Source: Streptomyces adelaidensis
Lineage (GTDB): Bacteria > Actinomycetota > Actinomycetes > Streptomycetales > Streptomycetaceae
NCBI RefSeq assembly: GCF_016598475.1
Contig: NZ_JAEMUX010000026.1
Span: forward strand, 1 to 64,000
Direction of reading: 5' to 3'
DNA length: 64,000 nucleotides
Made by a program: the position numbers and the translations under genes. The number at the start of each line of letters is the position of its first letter. Within the stretch, counting starts at the first letter, position 1. The notes beneath the pieces were generated by a model, which did not search any database, was not told the DNA's origin, and was given only the letters and a program-made list of their open reading frames with translations. Below are positions 48,848-57,131 of the stretch, piece by piece.

Positions 48848-49516
48848 TCAGCGCACCCGCCAGGCCCCCGCGTACTGGATGTGCAGGTTGCCGGGTACGT
48901 TCCGCCGGTGCTGGGGGCGGGACCAGGGGCCCGGGGCCAGTTCGACGCAGAAGTGGGTGGCGTTCGGGTGGCGGTGCAGGTGGGACGGTGCCTCGTCGGT
49001 GAGGGCGCGTAGGGCGGTGCCCTGTTCGCGGAACGCGGTGGGGCTGCCGGTGACGAAGAGCGTGTGGGCCGCGATGGTGAAGCCGAGGTGGTCGCGGTAC
49101 GTCGGGTGGTGCCACCGCTCGTAGTCGATCGCCGTCTCATCCGGGAAGTCGTCGTCCGGGGTGGCCGTCGTGTGCGGTCTGCCCACGCCGAGCCGGGCAC
49201 GTACGTCTTTCCACGACGCGGTCGGGAACTGCGGGCTGTGGTGGACCAGTACGAGGTCCAGCGCGACCGGTTCGCCGTCGCTCGCGATGCCGTCGGGGGC
49301 CGGGTTGGCCCGCATCGGCAGGTAGACCAGCGACCGTGCGGACCGGGCGGCCAACGCCCACAGGGCGACGAGTTGCTCGGCGCCGGCCCGGTCGGCGTAC
49401 ATCGACAGCCAGCGGCGGTCATCACGCAACGCCAGCCGGGTAGGCGCCGCCGACCGGATCACCCTGACCTCCTCGCCGCCCAGCCGCACCTTGTGCACGC
49501 GCACGCGCTGTTCCAC
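48848..49516 (-). CDS. hypothetical protein in the XRE/DUF397 operon
   Basis: Protein of 222 residues, not recognised. It starts with a beta-rich, basic segment (RVHKVRLGGEEVRVIRSAAP), then LVALWALAARSARSLVYLPM and an acidic middle, and ends in HFCVELAPGPWSRPQHRRNV. No signal peptide, membrane segment or catalytic motif is clear. The GTG start shares one base with the DUF397 stop (TAGTG), so it is cotranslated with that regulator pair, which is unusual content for such loci. Confidence 0.65.
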   Translation of the reverse strand: MEQRVRVHKVRLGGEEVRVIRSAAPTRLALRDDRRWLSMYADRAGAEQLVALWALAARSARSLVYLPMRANPAPDGIASDGEPVALDLVLVHHSPQFPTASWKDVRARLGVGRPHTTATPDDDFPDETAIDYERWHHPTYRDHLGFTIAAHTLFVTGSPTAFREQGTALRALTDEAPSHLHRHPNATHFCVELAPGPWSRPQHRRNVPGNLHIQYAGAWRVR

Positions 49517-49692
49517 TACGACTCGGACCTGAGGTGATGTATCAGCGCGAGCAGGCCTTCGGGGACCGGGGTGAGTACGTCGGCGGGGGTGTCGCTCTCG
49601 CGTATGAGTATTCGGCCTTGGTGGTGGGCGAGTTCAATGCAGTTCGCACCCTCCACTCCGGAGAAGGACGACTTCTGCCACTGCTCGGACAA
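49516..49692 (-). CDS. DUF397 protein, short form
   Basis: Protein of 58 residues. WQKSSFSGVEGANCIELAHH is the DUF397 core; it continues IRESDTPADVLTPVPEG and ends LLALIHHLRSES. The start is a TTG at 49692 preceded by GAGAGG; no ATG or GTG is available in frame near the motif. It begins 11 bases after the XRE gene stop and is followed immediately by the hypothetical gene. Confidence 0.75.
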   Translation of the reverse strand: MSEQWQKSSFSGVEGANCIELAHHQGRILIRESDTPADVLTPVPEGLLALIHHLRSES

Positions 49693-49703
49693 TCCGTTGC
49701 CTC

Positions 49704-50558
49704 TCAGATCTCTCGCACGATCCGCTGGATGAGCTTCCGGGATTCCGCTTCGCTCAGGGATGCGCCCTCGGCGACATCGAGCAACTGCCGGTACCTGTTC
49801 AGCTCGGCCTCGGCTCCCACCACGTAGCTGCCCGCAGGGCTGTCCAAGTGGACCGTGTCGAGCTGCGGCACGACTCCCCCGGCGTACATCGGAGCGTTCG
49901 TCGCCTCGATGTAGTCCTCGCAGCTGAACGGGATGACCCGAACCGTGACCGATGGCCGCGCCGAGGTTTCCAGCAGGTGTTCGAGCTGTCCCTTCGCGAC
50001 CTCGCGTCCTCCGAAGCGCATGCGCAGCGCCGCTTCATGAACGATGGCCCGGAGCGAGGGCGGCTCGGCCTGCTCAAGGAGGCTCTGGCGCCGCAGCCGG
50101 AATTCCACTCGCCTGTCGACCACATCGACGGGGAGTACGGGGCGGTAACTACCGTGGATCGCCCGAATGTAGTCCTCGGTCTGCAAGATGCCCGGCACAT
50201 TCACCACCTGGACGCTGCGCAGGTAGGCGGCATGGTGCTCCAACTCCGCGATGTCCAGGAAATCCGGGCCGAGCACGCCTCGGTACTCGTCCCACCAGCC
50301 CTGCCCCCGCGACTCTCGGGCGATGGCACACAGTGCGTCAACCAGTGGCCCGTCATCGCACGCGTAAAAAACAGCCAGCCGACGGATTCGCTCCTCACTG
50401 ACGCCGATGCGGCCCGACTCGATGTGGCTCATCTTCGCCTGGTCGGTGGAGAGCAGGCCGGCAGTCTCACGGGCCGTCTTACCTGCCCGTTCCCTCAACT
50501 TCCGGAGCTCAGCCCCCAGTCGGACCTGGCGCGCGGTCGGGTTGTCCCTCAGTGGCAT
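49704..50558 (-). CDS. XRE-family regulator with DUF5753 domain, WhiJ-like
   Basis: Protein of 284 residues. The HTH (RERAGKTARETAGLLSTDQA, then KMSHIESGR) is followed by DUF5753 (NVPGILQTEDYIRAIHG and VRVIPFSCEDYIEATNAPMY). Together with the DUF397 gene downstream and the divergent ATP-binding protein it forms a classic WhiJ/AbaA-type regulatory locus. The ATG at 50558 is chosen from the ribosome site GGAAAAG. A perfect 32-bp palindrome lies 74 bases upstream, with an extra half-site within its first codons (50540-50548). Confidence 0.88.
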   Translation of the reverse strand: MPLRDNPTARQVRLGAELRKLRERAGKTARETAGLLSTDQAKMSHIESGRIGVSEERIRRLAVFYACDDGPLVDALCAIARESRGQGWWDEYRGVLGPDFLDIAELEHHAAYLRSVQVVNVPGILQTEDYIRAIHGSYRPVLPVDVVDRRVEFRLRRQSLLEQAEPPSLRAIVHEAALRMRFGGREVAKGQLEHLLETSARPSVTVRVIPFSCEDYIEATNAPMYAGGVVPQLDTVHLDSPAGSYVVGAEAELNRYRQLLDVAEGASLSEAESRKLIQRIVREI

Positions 50559-50631
50559 CGTCACTTTTCCTTTCGGCGTCCGAGTCTGCCGCCCCGCCAA
50601 AGGGCCGTCCACTCACTTGGGTGAACCATCC

Positions 50632-50663
50632 GGGACAACCTTGCCCATGGGCAAGGTTGTCCC
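50632..50663. promoter_or_regulatory. perfect 32-bp palindrome, probable operator
   Basis: GGGACAACCTTGCCCA and its exact complement meet without spacer, between the divergent XRE and ATP-binding-protein genes. A half-site GGTTGTCCC recurs at 50540-50548. Confidence 0.8.
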
Positions 50664-50705
50664 TAACTTCGACTCCAGGCATCACACCAGTAAGACCGCA
50701 GAGCA

Positions 50706-50725
50706 GCCAAACCAATTGGCTTGGC
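50706..50725 (+). promoter_or_regulatory. 20-bp inverted repeat
   Basis: GCCAAACCAATTGGCTTGGC has nine of ten matched pairs. It lies 52 bases before the ATP-binding-protein start, in the promoter or leader. Confidence 0.45.
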
Positions 50726-50777
50726 CGAGCCAGGGCGGTGTGTGCCCATCACCCACACCAACGAGGGAGGCCACCGC

Positions 50778-51203
50778 ATGGACCCCGCCCCCACCCATCC
50801 CGTCAAACACCCCCCGCAGATCTACCGCCTCCGCACCCCCAACTCCCCCACCAGCCCCAAGATCTGCCGAGACGTCGTCGCCCTCCTCCTCCAGACCACC
50901 GGGCATGGTGAACTCGTCGACACCGCACGCCTGTTGGTGTCGGAGCTGGTGACCAACGTCGGCCTGCACACCACCTCCCTCGATGTGCGGCTCGAAGCGG
51001 TCGTGCGGCATGACCGCGTACGGGTGTCGGTGTACGACGACGAGCTCAGGGCGGCGCCTGCCGCCCGGCCGAGTCCCCTGGATGCCGAGGCGGAGCACGG
51101 TCGAGGCCTGCTGTTGCTCTCCGAACTCGCCCAGGAGTGGGGCGTCGGCCGGGGCAACGAGCCGCTGGCCCTCGGCAAGCAGGTCTGGTTCGAGTTGCGG
51201 TGA
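50778..51203 (+). CDS. anti-sigma-factor-like ATP-binding protein (HATPase_c)
   Basis: Protein of 141 residues with the GHKL kinase fold of RsbW/SpoIIAB-like proteins: VSELVTNVGLHTTSLDVRLE (N box), VYDDELRAAP (G1 region) and AEHGRGLLLLSELAQEWG (G2 region). Such solo ATPases are frequent beside WhiJ-type XRE/DUF397 pairs. It may act as an anti-sigma factor or protein kinase. GGGAGG lies eight bases before the ATG. Confidence 0.85.
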   Translation: MDPAPTHPVKHPPQIYRLRTPNSPTSPKICRDVVALLLQTTGHGELVDTARLLVSELVTNVGLHTTSLDVRLEAVVRHDRVRVSVYDDELRAAPAARPSPLDAEAEHGRGLLLLSELAQEWGVGRGNEPLALGKQVWFELR

Positions 51204-51281
51204 GTGGCACTTTGGTTCCAATACGCCAATCACCGCAACGCACCCGCCGCTCCACCCCGAAGCCCTCGATAGCGTGCGGAC

Positions 51282-52301
51282 ATGCTGCTGCTCGAAACCC
51301 TCCGCACGTCCGAGGACGGGACCATCCCCGGCCGCCTCCTCGCCGAGCTCACCGCCCTGCACGCCTCCAACCGCGACTTCTACTCCCTCAGCGGCGACTT
51401 CCCGGACGCGGACGACATCCGCCCCGAACAGGTCGGCGCGGCAATGGCCGTGGAGCTGGCCAACCCGGACGTGGAGGTCCTGCTCGCGCGCGAGGACAGC
51501 CGCAGCGGCGGTCCCCTCCTCGGGGTCGTCATCACCCTCGCGCGGCATCCCGATCCGGCCGACCCCGACCCCTGGATCGGGTTGCTGCTGGTGGCCGCGG
51601 GGGCGCACCGGCAGGGGTACGGGAGGGAGTTGGCGGGGCTGGTCGAAGAGCGGTTCCGTCGGGCGGGGCGCGGCGCCGTACGGCTGGCGGCGCTCGACAA
51701 CAACCCCGGCGCCCTCGCCTTCTGGACGTCCCTCGGCTACGAGGTCATCGCGCGTCGCGGGGATCGCCAACTGGGCCGCCCCTGCGCCGTGATGCGGAAG
51801 CCGCTACGGACTCCACGCCGGGCCGCGCGGGTCGCCGTACTCGATCCGGAGGGTGCCGTCTTCCTCTTCCAGTACGACAACGACGAGGTGGGCCGGCACT
51901 GGGCCCTGCCGGGCGGAGGCCTGGAGGCGGGCGAGACCCCGCGCGAGGGCGCCCTGCGGGAGTTGCGCGAGGAGACGGGGTGGACGGACCTGGAGCCGGG
52001 CCCGTTGCTGTGCACCTGGGAACACGACTTCACGCGCTCGGACATTCCCATCCGCCAGCACGAGCACATCTACGTGGCCCGGGGCCCTCGCCGCGAACCG
52101 GTCGGCGGCCTCCTCGCCGCCGCGCGTGCCGAGGAGGGCATCCTGTCCTGGCGCTGGTGGACCCCCGCGGAACTGGCCGCTCCGGCGGAGCCCGTATGGC
52201 CACCGGAACTGTCGGGACTGCTGGCGGAATTCGAGTCGGCCGCCGAGGGCGAGAACCCTCGGACCCCTCCGCCCGACATCACCGAAACCCGGCGAGCCTG
52301 A
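51282..52301 (+). CDS. GNAT acetyltransferase-NUDIX hydrolase fusion
   Basis: Protein of 339 residues. Residues about 1-170 form a GNAT domain (LLLVAAGAHRQGYGRELAGL, DNNPGALAFWTSLGYEVIAR). Residues about 185-310 form a NUDIX domain with an exact Nudix box, GGGLEAGETPREGALRELRE followed by ETGW. The combination suggests repair or modification of a small metabolite: hydrolysis of a nucleoside diphosphate derivative and N-acetylation. Stop overlaps the aminotransferase remnant on the other strand. Confidence 0.9.
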   Translation: MLLLETLRTSEDGTIPGRLLAELTALHASNRDFYSLSGDFPDADDIRPEQVGAAMAVELANPDVEVLLAREDSRSGGPLLGVVITLARHPDPADPDPWIGLLLVAAGAHRQGYGRELAGLVEERFRRAGRGAVRLAALDNNPGALAFWTSLGYEVIARRGDRQLGRPCAVMRKPLRTPRRAARVAVLDPEGAVFLFQYDNDEVGRHWALPGGGLEAGETPREGALRELREETGWTDLEPGPLLCTWEHDFTRSDIPIRQHEHIYVARGPRREPVGGLLAAARAEEGILSWRWWTPAELAAPAEPVWPPELSGLLAEFESAAEGENPRTPPPDITETRRA

Positions 52302-52552
52302 CGACCGCCTCCTGCAACCGTTCCTCCGGCGCGAGCAGGCTCACCCGTACGTAGCCCTCGCCGTGCTCCCCGAACCGACTCCACGTCCCGGCGGCGTTCG
52401 TAGGTCTTCGAGAGGGGGATGAACTCGACGCCCACCTCCTTCGCCCCGTCGGCCCGGAGGAAGGAGACCGGGGCCTCGCCGTCGAAACTCAGGGCTCCGC
52501 AGGCGAAGTCGGACGCCACGATCACCTCGCTTTGCCCAGGCCGTCGGCCCAC
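52279..52552 (-). pseudogene. class I/II aminotransferase remnant
   Basis: One frame reads VIVASDFACGALSFDGEAPV and continues KEVGVEFIPLSKTYER, the PLP-lysine region of LL-diaminopimelate/alanine aminotransferases. It stops matching there. A different frame resumes TWSRFGEHGEGYVRVSLLAP and ends VVRLAGFR, a normal C-terminus. Everything before and between is gone. About 90 codons survive of an expected 360-400. Confidence 0.8.
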
Positions 52553-52606
52553 TCGCCGGTGACCGAACGATCGCTGGTGAACCGCTTTTGCGCCACGCCG
52601 CCCAAA

Positions 52607-54190
52607 TCAGGCCACAGACGGTTTCCCGTCCCCGTACAGCCAGTCCTCCCAGACCGGGGCCAGATCCGCATCCGGAGCCGCATCCAGATCCGCCTCCGGA
52701 GCCGTCTCCGGAGCCGTCTTCCCCCCACTCCCCTCCGCGTACTTCTCCACGTACGCGATGAAGTCGGCCGTGTCCGCGTTGCCGTGGCGGTGGGTGGTCG
52801 CCCAGCCCTGGAGGAGGCCGAAGAAGGCGTCGTCGCCGATCACTTCACGGATCTTGTGCAGGACCATGGCGCCCCGCTCGTACACCGGACTGTCGGAGAT
52901 ACGCGCGGCGCTCGGCGGCTTCGCGGGCGGGAAGGCCCAGACGGCCTCGTTCGCTGCGGCGTCGTCGAAGTAGTCGCCCTCGTACAACGCGTCGAAGATC
53001 TCCTGGGCGCTGTCACCGCCGTGATCCTCCTGCCACAGCCACTCGGCGTACGTGGCAAAGCCCTCGTTGAGCCACATGTCGCGCCAGGACTCGGGGGTGA
53101 CGGAGTCGCCGTACCACTGGTGGGCGAGTTCGTGGACGAGCAGCGAGATGTCGGGGGCGCCGGGAAAGACGGGGCGGCTCTGGGTCTCCAGGGCGTACGC
53201 GGCGTCCTCCGGGTTCTCGACGATCGCGCCGGTGGAGGAGAAGGGGTACGGGCCGAAGTTCGCCTCCGCCCACTCCACGACCTCCGGGATACGGGCGAGG
53301 ACCCGGCGACTGTCGTCGGCCTGCGCGGGATCGACGGCGACGTACACCGGCAGGTCACCCCGGCCCGCCCCTCCACTCACCGTGGAGCGCCGGATCTCGT
53401 ACGTACCGATCGCGATCGTGGCCACATAGCCGGCCATCGGTTCGGCGGTCTGCCAGGAGTAGGCCGTACGGCCGTTCTTGGTGGCCTGGCCCGTCAACTC
53501 CCCGTTGGAGACCGCCTGCAGACCCTCGGGGACGGTGACCGTGATGTCGTACGTCGCCTTGTCGGAGGGGTGATGGTTGCCGGGGAACCAGGCCATCGAG
53601 CCCGTCGGTTCACCGAGCGCGAGCACGCCGTCGGCGGTGGGCAGCCAGCCCTCCTCGGAGCCGTCCGGGTCGGTGATCGTCTCCGGACCGCCCGAGTAGC
53701 GCACGGTCGTACGGAACGTCTCCCCCTCGCCGACCCCACGCTCAGGTGTGACGGTCAACTCCTGCCCCGACCGCTTCCACCGCGCCGCCACGCCCTCCAC
53801 TGTGACCGCCTCGACGTCCATCCCCTTCAGATCGAGGTTGAACGCACTCAGATCCCGCGTCGCCCGCGCGGTCGCCACGGCGGTGCCACGCAGGCGGCGG
53901 CCGTCCTCCTCATTACCGGCCTCGTACGCGAGGCTCAGGGCGTAGTGCCCGACGTCGTAACCACCGTTGCCCATCTTCGGGAAGTACGGATCCTTGAGAC
54001 CGGCGGCACCCGGTGCGCCGTGGACTCCCCGACCGTCACCCCCGGTGCAGGCGGTGAGGGTGAGGGGCAGGGCCAAGGCGAGCAGGGCGGCGGGGAAGGC
54101 AAGCCGTACGGCCCTGGAGGTAGGCCTGGTATGCCTGGAGACGAGCCTGGAGACGGGTCTGAAGATGACTCTGAACACAGCGAAGATCAT
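52607..54190 (-). CDS. M1-family lipoprotein metallopeptidase
   Basis: Surface-anchored zinc aminopeptidase of 527 residues. The lipobox LTLTACTGG follows a basic, hydrophobic signal. VHELAHQWYGDSVTP (HExxH, about residue 354) and WLNEGFATYAEW (third zinc ligand Glu) form the gluzincin site; the GAMEN-like exopeptidase motif is replaced by GAIVENPE. The C-terminus is Pro/Glu/Asp-rich. The ATG at 54190 follows AAGGGGGT. It shares a very short (25-base) divergent gap with the next gene. Confidence 0.9.
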   Translation of the reverse strand: MIFAVFRVIFRPVSRLVSRHTRPTSRAVRLAFPAALLALALPLTLTACTGGDGRGVHGAPGAAGLKDPYFPKMGNGGYDVGHYALSLAYEAGNEEDGRRLRGTAVATARATRDLSAFNLDLKGMDVEAVTVEGVAARWKRSGQELTVTPERGVGEGETFRTTVRYSGGPETITDPDGSEEGWLPTADGVLALGEPTGSMAWFPGNHHPSDKATYDITVTVPEGLQAVSNGELTGQATKNGRTAYSWQTAEPMAGYVATIAIGTYEIRRSTVSGGAGRGDLPVYVAVDPAQADDSRRVLARIPEVVEWAEANFGPYPFSSTGAIVENPEDAAYALETQSRPVFPGAPDISLLVHELAHQWYGDSVTPESWRDMWLNEGFATYAEWLWQEDHGGDSAQEIFDALYEGDYFDDAAANEAVWAFPPAKPPSAARISDSPVYERGAMVLHKIREVIGDDAFFGLLQGWATTHRHGNADTADFIAYVEKYAEGSGGKTAPETAPEADLDAAPDADLAPVWEDWLYGDGKPSVA

Positions 54191-54215
54191 CAACCCCCTT
54201 CCCGCCACGGCCAGA

Positions 54216-54770
54216 GTGCCCGGCACTGGGGCGTACGACACTCACGACACGCATGACACCATCGCCTACGTGCTCGACATCGGCTACGCCCTCTCCAACC
54301 GCTTCCCGGACCCGCCCCAGACCGACTACCGCCGTGCGGACGTCTACGCGCTGCGGCACGACCTGTTCTGCGGTGACGTCTACCTCGCCGACACCAAGGC
54401 GGACCGGGAACTGTCCACAGCGTGGGGATGGGTGCCGGTGCTGGACTTCGCGTGGGCGCTGTGCGACATCGTGGAGCAACTGGACCGGGACCCGGCGGGC
54501 TCCCGCGCCTCCCGTCCCCAGTACGCGGAACTCGACTTCACCGAGTCCACCGACCGCATGCTCTTCGAGCGCCGCTTCGGCTGGGTGGACGTCGAGGCCG
54601 ACTGGATGCGAGCCGAAGAGCCCCCCTTGACCTTCTCCCACGCCGCCCTACGCCGCGAGGCCCGCGACTTCCTCCACGACGTCATCGCCGACCTCTGCGA
54701 CCTACACGACGAACTAGAGGAAAACCCAGCGATCTGGACCCTCCAGGCCCGCTTTCCCCGGCTGCCGTAG
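54216..54770 (+). CDS. hypothetical protein
   Basis: Protein of about 184 residues, apparently cytosolic. IAYVLDIGYALSNRFPDPPQ, YALRHDLFCGDVYLADTKAD, WGWVPVLDFAWALCDIVEQL and RRFGWVDVEADW are conserved-looking segments, rich in aromatic residues. I recognise no family. The GTG at 54216 is the first reasonable start; a GTG at 54270 is an alternative. Early codons include a short Thr-His-Asp repeat. Its promoter must overlap that of the divergent peptidase gene. Confidence 0.65.
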   Translation: MPGTGAYDTHDTHDTIAYVLDIGYALSNRFPDPPQTDYRRADVYALRHDLFCGDVYLADTKADRELSTAWGWVPVLDFAWALCDIVEQLDRDPAGSRASRPQYAELDFTESTDRMLFERRFGWVDVEADWMRAEEPPLTFSHAALRREARDFLHDVIADLCDLHDELEENPAIWTLQARFPRLP

Positions 54771-54780
54771 CCGGGTGAGT

Positions 54781-54870
54781 GGGGGTTGCTCGCGCCCCTA
54801 AAGGCGAAAAGCACGGGGCGCAGCCCCTGCTTTTCAGGGGCGCGGGGAACTGCGCGACAAGCCCCCCACC
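54781..54870. repeat. dispersed hairpin repeat, full copy
   Basis: GCGCCCCTAAAGGCGAAAAG near one end and AGGGGCGCGGGGAACTGCGC near the other, as at 32655. A further GC-rich block (54887-54945, with GGGGCGCAGCCCCTGGGGGA) adjoins it. Nothing else is in this 206-base gap. Confidence 0.85.
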
Positions 54871-54976
54871 GAACCCGCAGCCGAAAACGGGAGGGGGTCG
54901 AAGGGGCGCAGCCCCTGGGGGATGGGACGGGTGGGGGCGGCGGGGGCGAAAAAACCCACCACCCCCACAACCCACC

Positions 54977-55645
54977 TCACCCCTCCACCCGAATCCCCAT
55001 CTCCCCCGCCAGCACCGGCGCCAACTCCATCAACTGAGCCGCACTGATCACAGCCCCCGACAACCGCCCCACCCCCCGAGCGATCTCCACAACCGCGGCC
55101 CCCCGCAAATCAACATCCACCAAACTCACCCCCCTCAAATCCACCCCCTTCAACACACACCCCGCAAACCCCACCCTCTCCAACCGCGCACCCCCAAAGT
55201 CCGGCTCAACAAGAACGCAGTCCTCAAAGACAACATCCTTGAGCCGAGCCTCCCGCAGGTTGAGGTAATCGATCTTCCCGCCCCGAACCACAACCCGCTC
55301 CAGCACACCCCCGTGCAACTGCACCCCACCCAGCCGAGCATCAACCACCTCGACGTCCCGCAACGTCGCCTCGGCCAGATCCGTCCCGACCCCCCGTATC
55401 CCGGTGAGCACACAGTCGAGAACCCGCGCCCGATGCAGCCGGGTCTCATCCAGCACACACCCGGTCAGCGCACAGTCCATGAACCGCGCACCCCCACCGT
55501 CCTGCCCCCCGAAGTCCTCCTCCCGGAACTCCAGCCCGTCGTAATCCCCGTCAGGCTCCAGCCCCTGCCCCGCATACGCCTCCAGCACCGGCAACCGCAC
55601 CTCCGGCCGCCGAGCCGCCTTCACCACCGACCTCGCACGCACCAT
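54977..55645 (-). CDS. pentapeptide-repeat protein
   Basis: Protein of 222 residues with a right-handed beta-helix made of degenerate A(D/N)LxX repeats: DFGGQDGGGARFMDCALTGC, LDETRLHRARVLDCVLTGIR, TDLAEATLRDVEVVDARLGG, and DLRGVSLVDVDLRGAAVVEI near the end. Some family members mimic DNA and protect gyrase from quinolones, but most have no known role. The ATG at 55645 follows a GATGAGGG sequence. Confidence 0.85.
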   Translation of the reverse strand: MVRARSVVKAARRPEVRLPVLEAYAGQGLEPDGDYDGLEFREEDFGGQDGGGARFMDCALTGCVLDETRLHRARVLDCVLTGIRGVGTDLAEATLRDVEVVDARLGGVQLHGGVLERVVVRGGKIDYLNLREARLKDVVFEDCVLVEPDFGGARLERVGFAGCVLKGVDLRGVSLVDVDLRGAAVVEIARGVGRLSGAVISAAQLMELAPVLAGEMGIRVEG

Positions 55646-55794
55646 GCCCTCATCGTGCACCCCACCACTGACAATCCGCCCGACCTGCGAAAACGCACCA
55701 CCGCACACCCACCCCCAGCCCCCATGTCACATTCCACCCGCCTCCCCCGGTCATCCACACAACCAAGGAACACCGACCCGAGGGAGCCCCACCC

Positions 55795-57051
55795 ATGCAC
55801 CGCACCCCACCCCCGCACACCCCCTCAGCCACCCCCCGCACCCGCCAAACCCCCCGCGCCCCCCTCACGATCATCGGCGGCGGCCTCGCCGGCCTCACCG
55901 CAGCCATCACCGCCGCCGAAGCAGGTGCGAAAGTCACCGTCTACGAGTCCCACCACACCCTCGGCGGCCGAGCCCGCACCGCCGAGGGCCCGTACCGCAC
56001 GAACGACGGCCCGCACGCGCTCTACAACGGCGGCCCGCACTGGACGTGGCTCAGCCAACGGGACCTGATCGGCCCGCTCGCCCCCCTCCCGCCCCTGGAG
56101 GCCGCCCGGATGCGCCTGCATCACAAGGGCACCCTCCGCCGCACCCCACCGTTCGCGATGCTCAAGCTCCTGCGCCCACGCCGCATGGGCCACGACGCAC
56201 CCGTCGACATCGACTTCCGCACCTGGGCGACCGAACAGGCGGGCGAGGAGGCCGCGCACGCCGCCGCCAACTACTCGGCGGTGGCGCTGTTCCACCACGA
56301 CCCGGGCTCCCTCTCCGCCGCGTTCGTGCAGGAACGGCTGCGGCGGGCCACCAAGTTGCCCCCGGAGGCGCACTATCCGCGCGGCGGCTGGGGGGACGTC
56401 GTCGACCGGATGGCGGCCCGCGCCTGGAACCTCGGCGTCCGCATGGAGACCCTCAGCCGGGTGGACGGCCTCGACGCCCTCCGCGGCCACCGGCACCGCA
56501 CCGGCCCGATCATCGTCGCCACCTCCCTCGACGCCGCCCGCCGCCTCCTCAAGGACGACTCGCTGACGTGGCCGAGCGGCCGTACCGTGCTCGTCGACCT
56601 CGCCGTCCGCACCCGCCGCGGCGACGCGTTCGCGGTCTCCGACCTGGACGCGCCCGGCTGGATCGAGCGCTTCACCGCGCAGGACCGCACGCTCGCCCCG
56701 GCCGGCGAGCAGTTGCTCCAGGGGCAGTTCCCGATCGGGCCGGACGAGTCGCGCGCGGACGGCGTCGCCCGCGCCGAGTACCTGCTCGACCTGGCCTTCC
56801 CCGGCTGGTGCGAGCGGATCACCTGGCGACGCGAGGCAACCTCGAACGGCCGTACGGGCGCGGTCGATCCGCCCGGCACCAGCTGGCGGGACCGCCCGGC
56901 CGTGGACCGTGGCGACGACGTCTACCTCGCGGGCGACCAGGTCGCGGCGCCGGGCGTCCTGTCCGAGGTGTCGTTCAACAGCGCCCTCGCGGCCGTATCG
57001 CTGGCGCTCGGCAGAAGGTCGAGGGACACCCTTGACCTCAAGCAAGCTTGA
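55795..57051 (+). CDS. NAD(P)/FAD-binding oxidoreductase
   Basis: Protein of 418 residues. LTIIGGGLAGLTAAITAAEA is a Rossmann dinucleotide-binding site and ESHHTLGGRARTAEGPYRTN the second conserved loop, as in phytoene desaturase- and amine oxidase-like flavoproteins. The C-terminal VYLAGDQVAAPGVLSEVSFN contacts the flavin in this family. GAGGGA precedes the ATG; the first 20 residues are Pro/Thr-rich. Its last codons carry the SoxR box of the next gene. Substrate unknown. Confidence 0.85.
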   Translation: MHRTPPPHTPSATPRTRQTPRAPLTIIGGGLAGLTAAITAAEAGAKVTVYESHHTLGGRARTAEGPYRTNDGPHALYNGGPHWTWLSQRDLIGPLAPLPPLEAARMRLHHKGTLRRTPPFAMLKLLRPRRMGHDAPVDIDFRTWATEQAGEEAAHAAANYSAVALFHHDPGSLSAAFVQERLRRATKLPPEAHYPRGGWGDVVDRMAARAWNLGVRMETLSRVDGLDALRGHRHRTGPIIVATSLDAARRLLKDDSLTWPSGRTVLVDLAVRTRRGDAFAVSDLDAPGWIERFTAQDRTLAPAGEQLLQGQFPIGPDESRADGVARAEYLLDLAFPGWCERITWRREATSNGRTGAVDPPGTSWRDRPAVDRGDDVYLAGDQVAAPGVLSEVSFNSALAAVSLALGRRSRDTLDLKQA

Positions 57052-57055
57052 GGTC
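57034..57055 (+). promoter_or_regulatory. SoxR box
   Basis: GACCTCAAGC-AA-GCTTGAGGTC is a perfect inverted repeat whose core CCTCAAG-N4-CTTGAGG fits the SoxR consensus. It overlaps a TTGACC -35 element (57032), as in MerR-type activation, and the 3' end of the upstream gene. Confidence 0.88.
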
Positions 57056-57078
57056 GGAGGCTGGGCTCACCGCTCCAG

Positions 57079-57112
57079 AGCGCGAGAACGCGAGAACGCG
57101 AGAACGCGAGAG
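57079..57112. repeat. 8-bp tandem repeat in leader
   Basis: Four copies of GCGAGAAC or close variants between the SoxR box and the oxidoreductase ribosome site. Confidence 0.85.
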
Positions 57113-57131
57113 AAACCCAAGGGGGAGCCCC

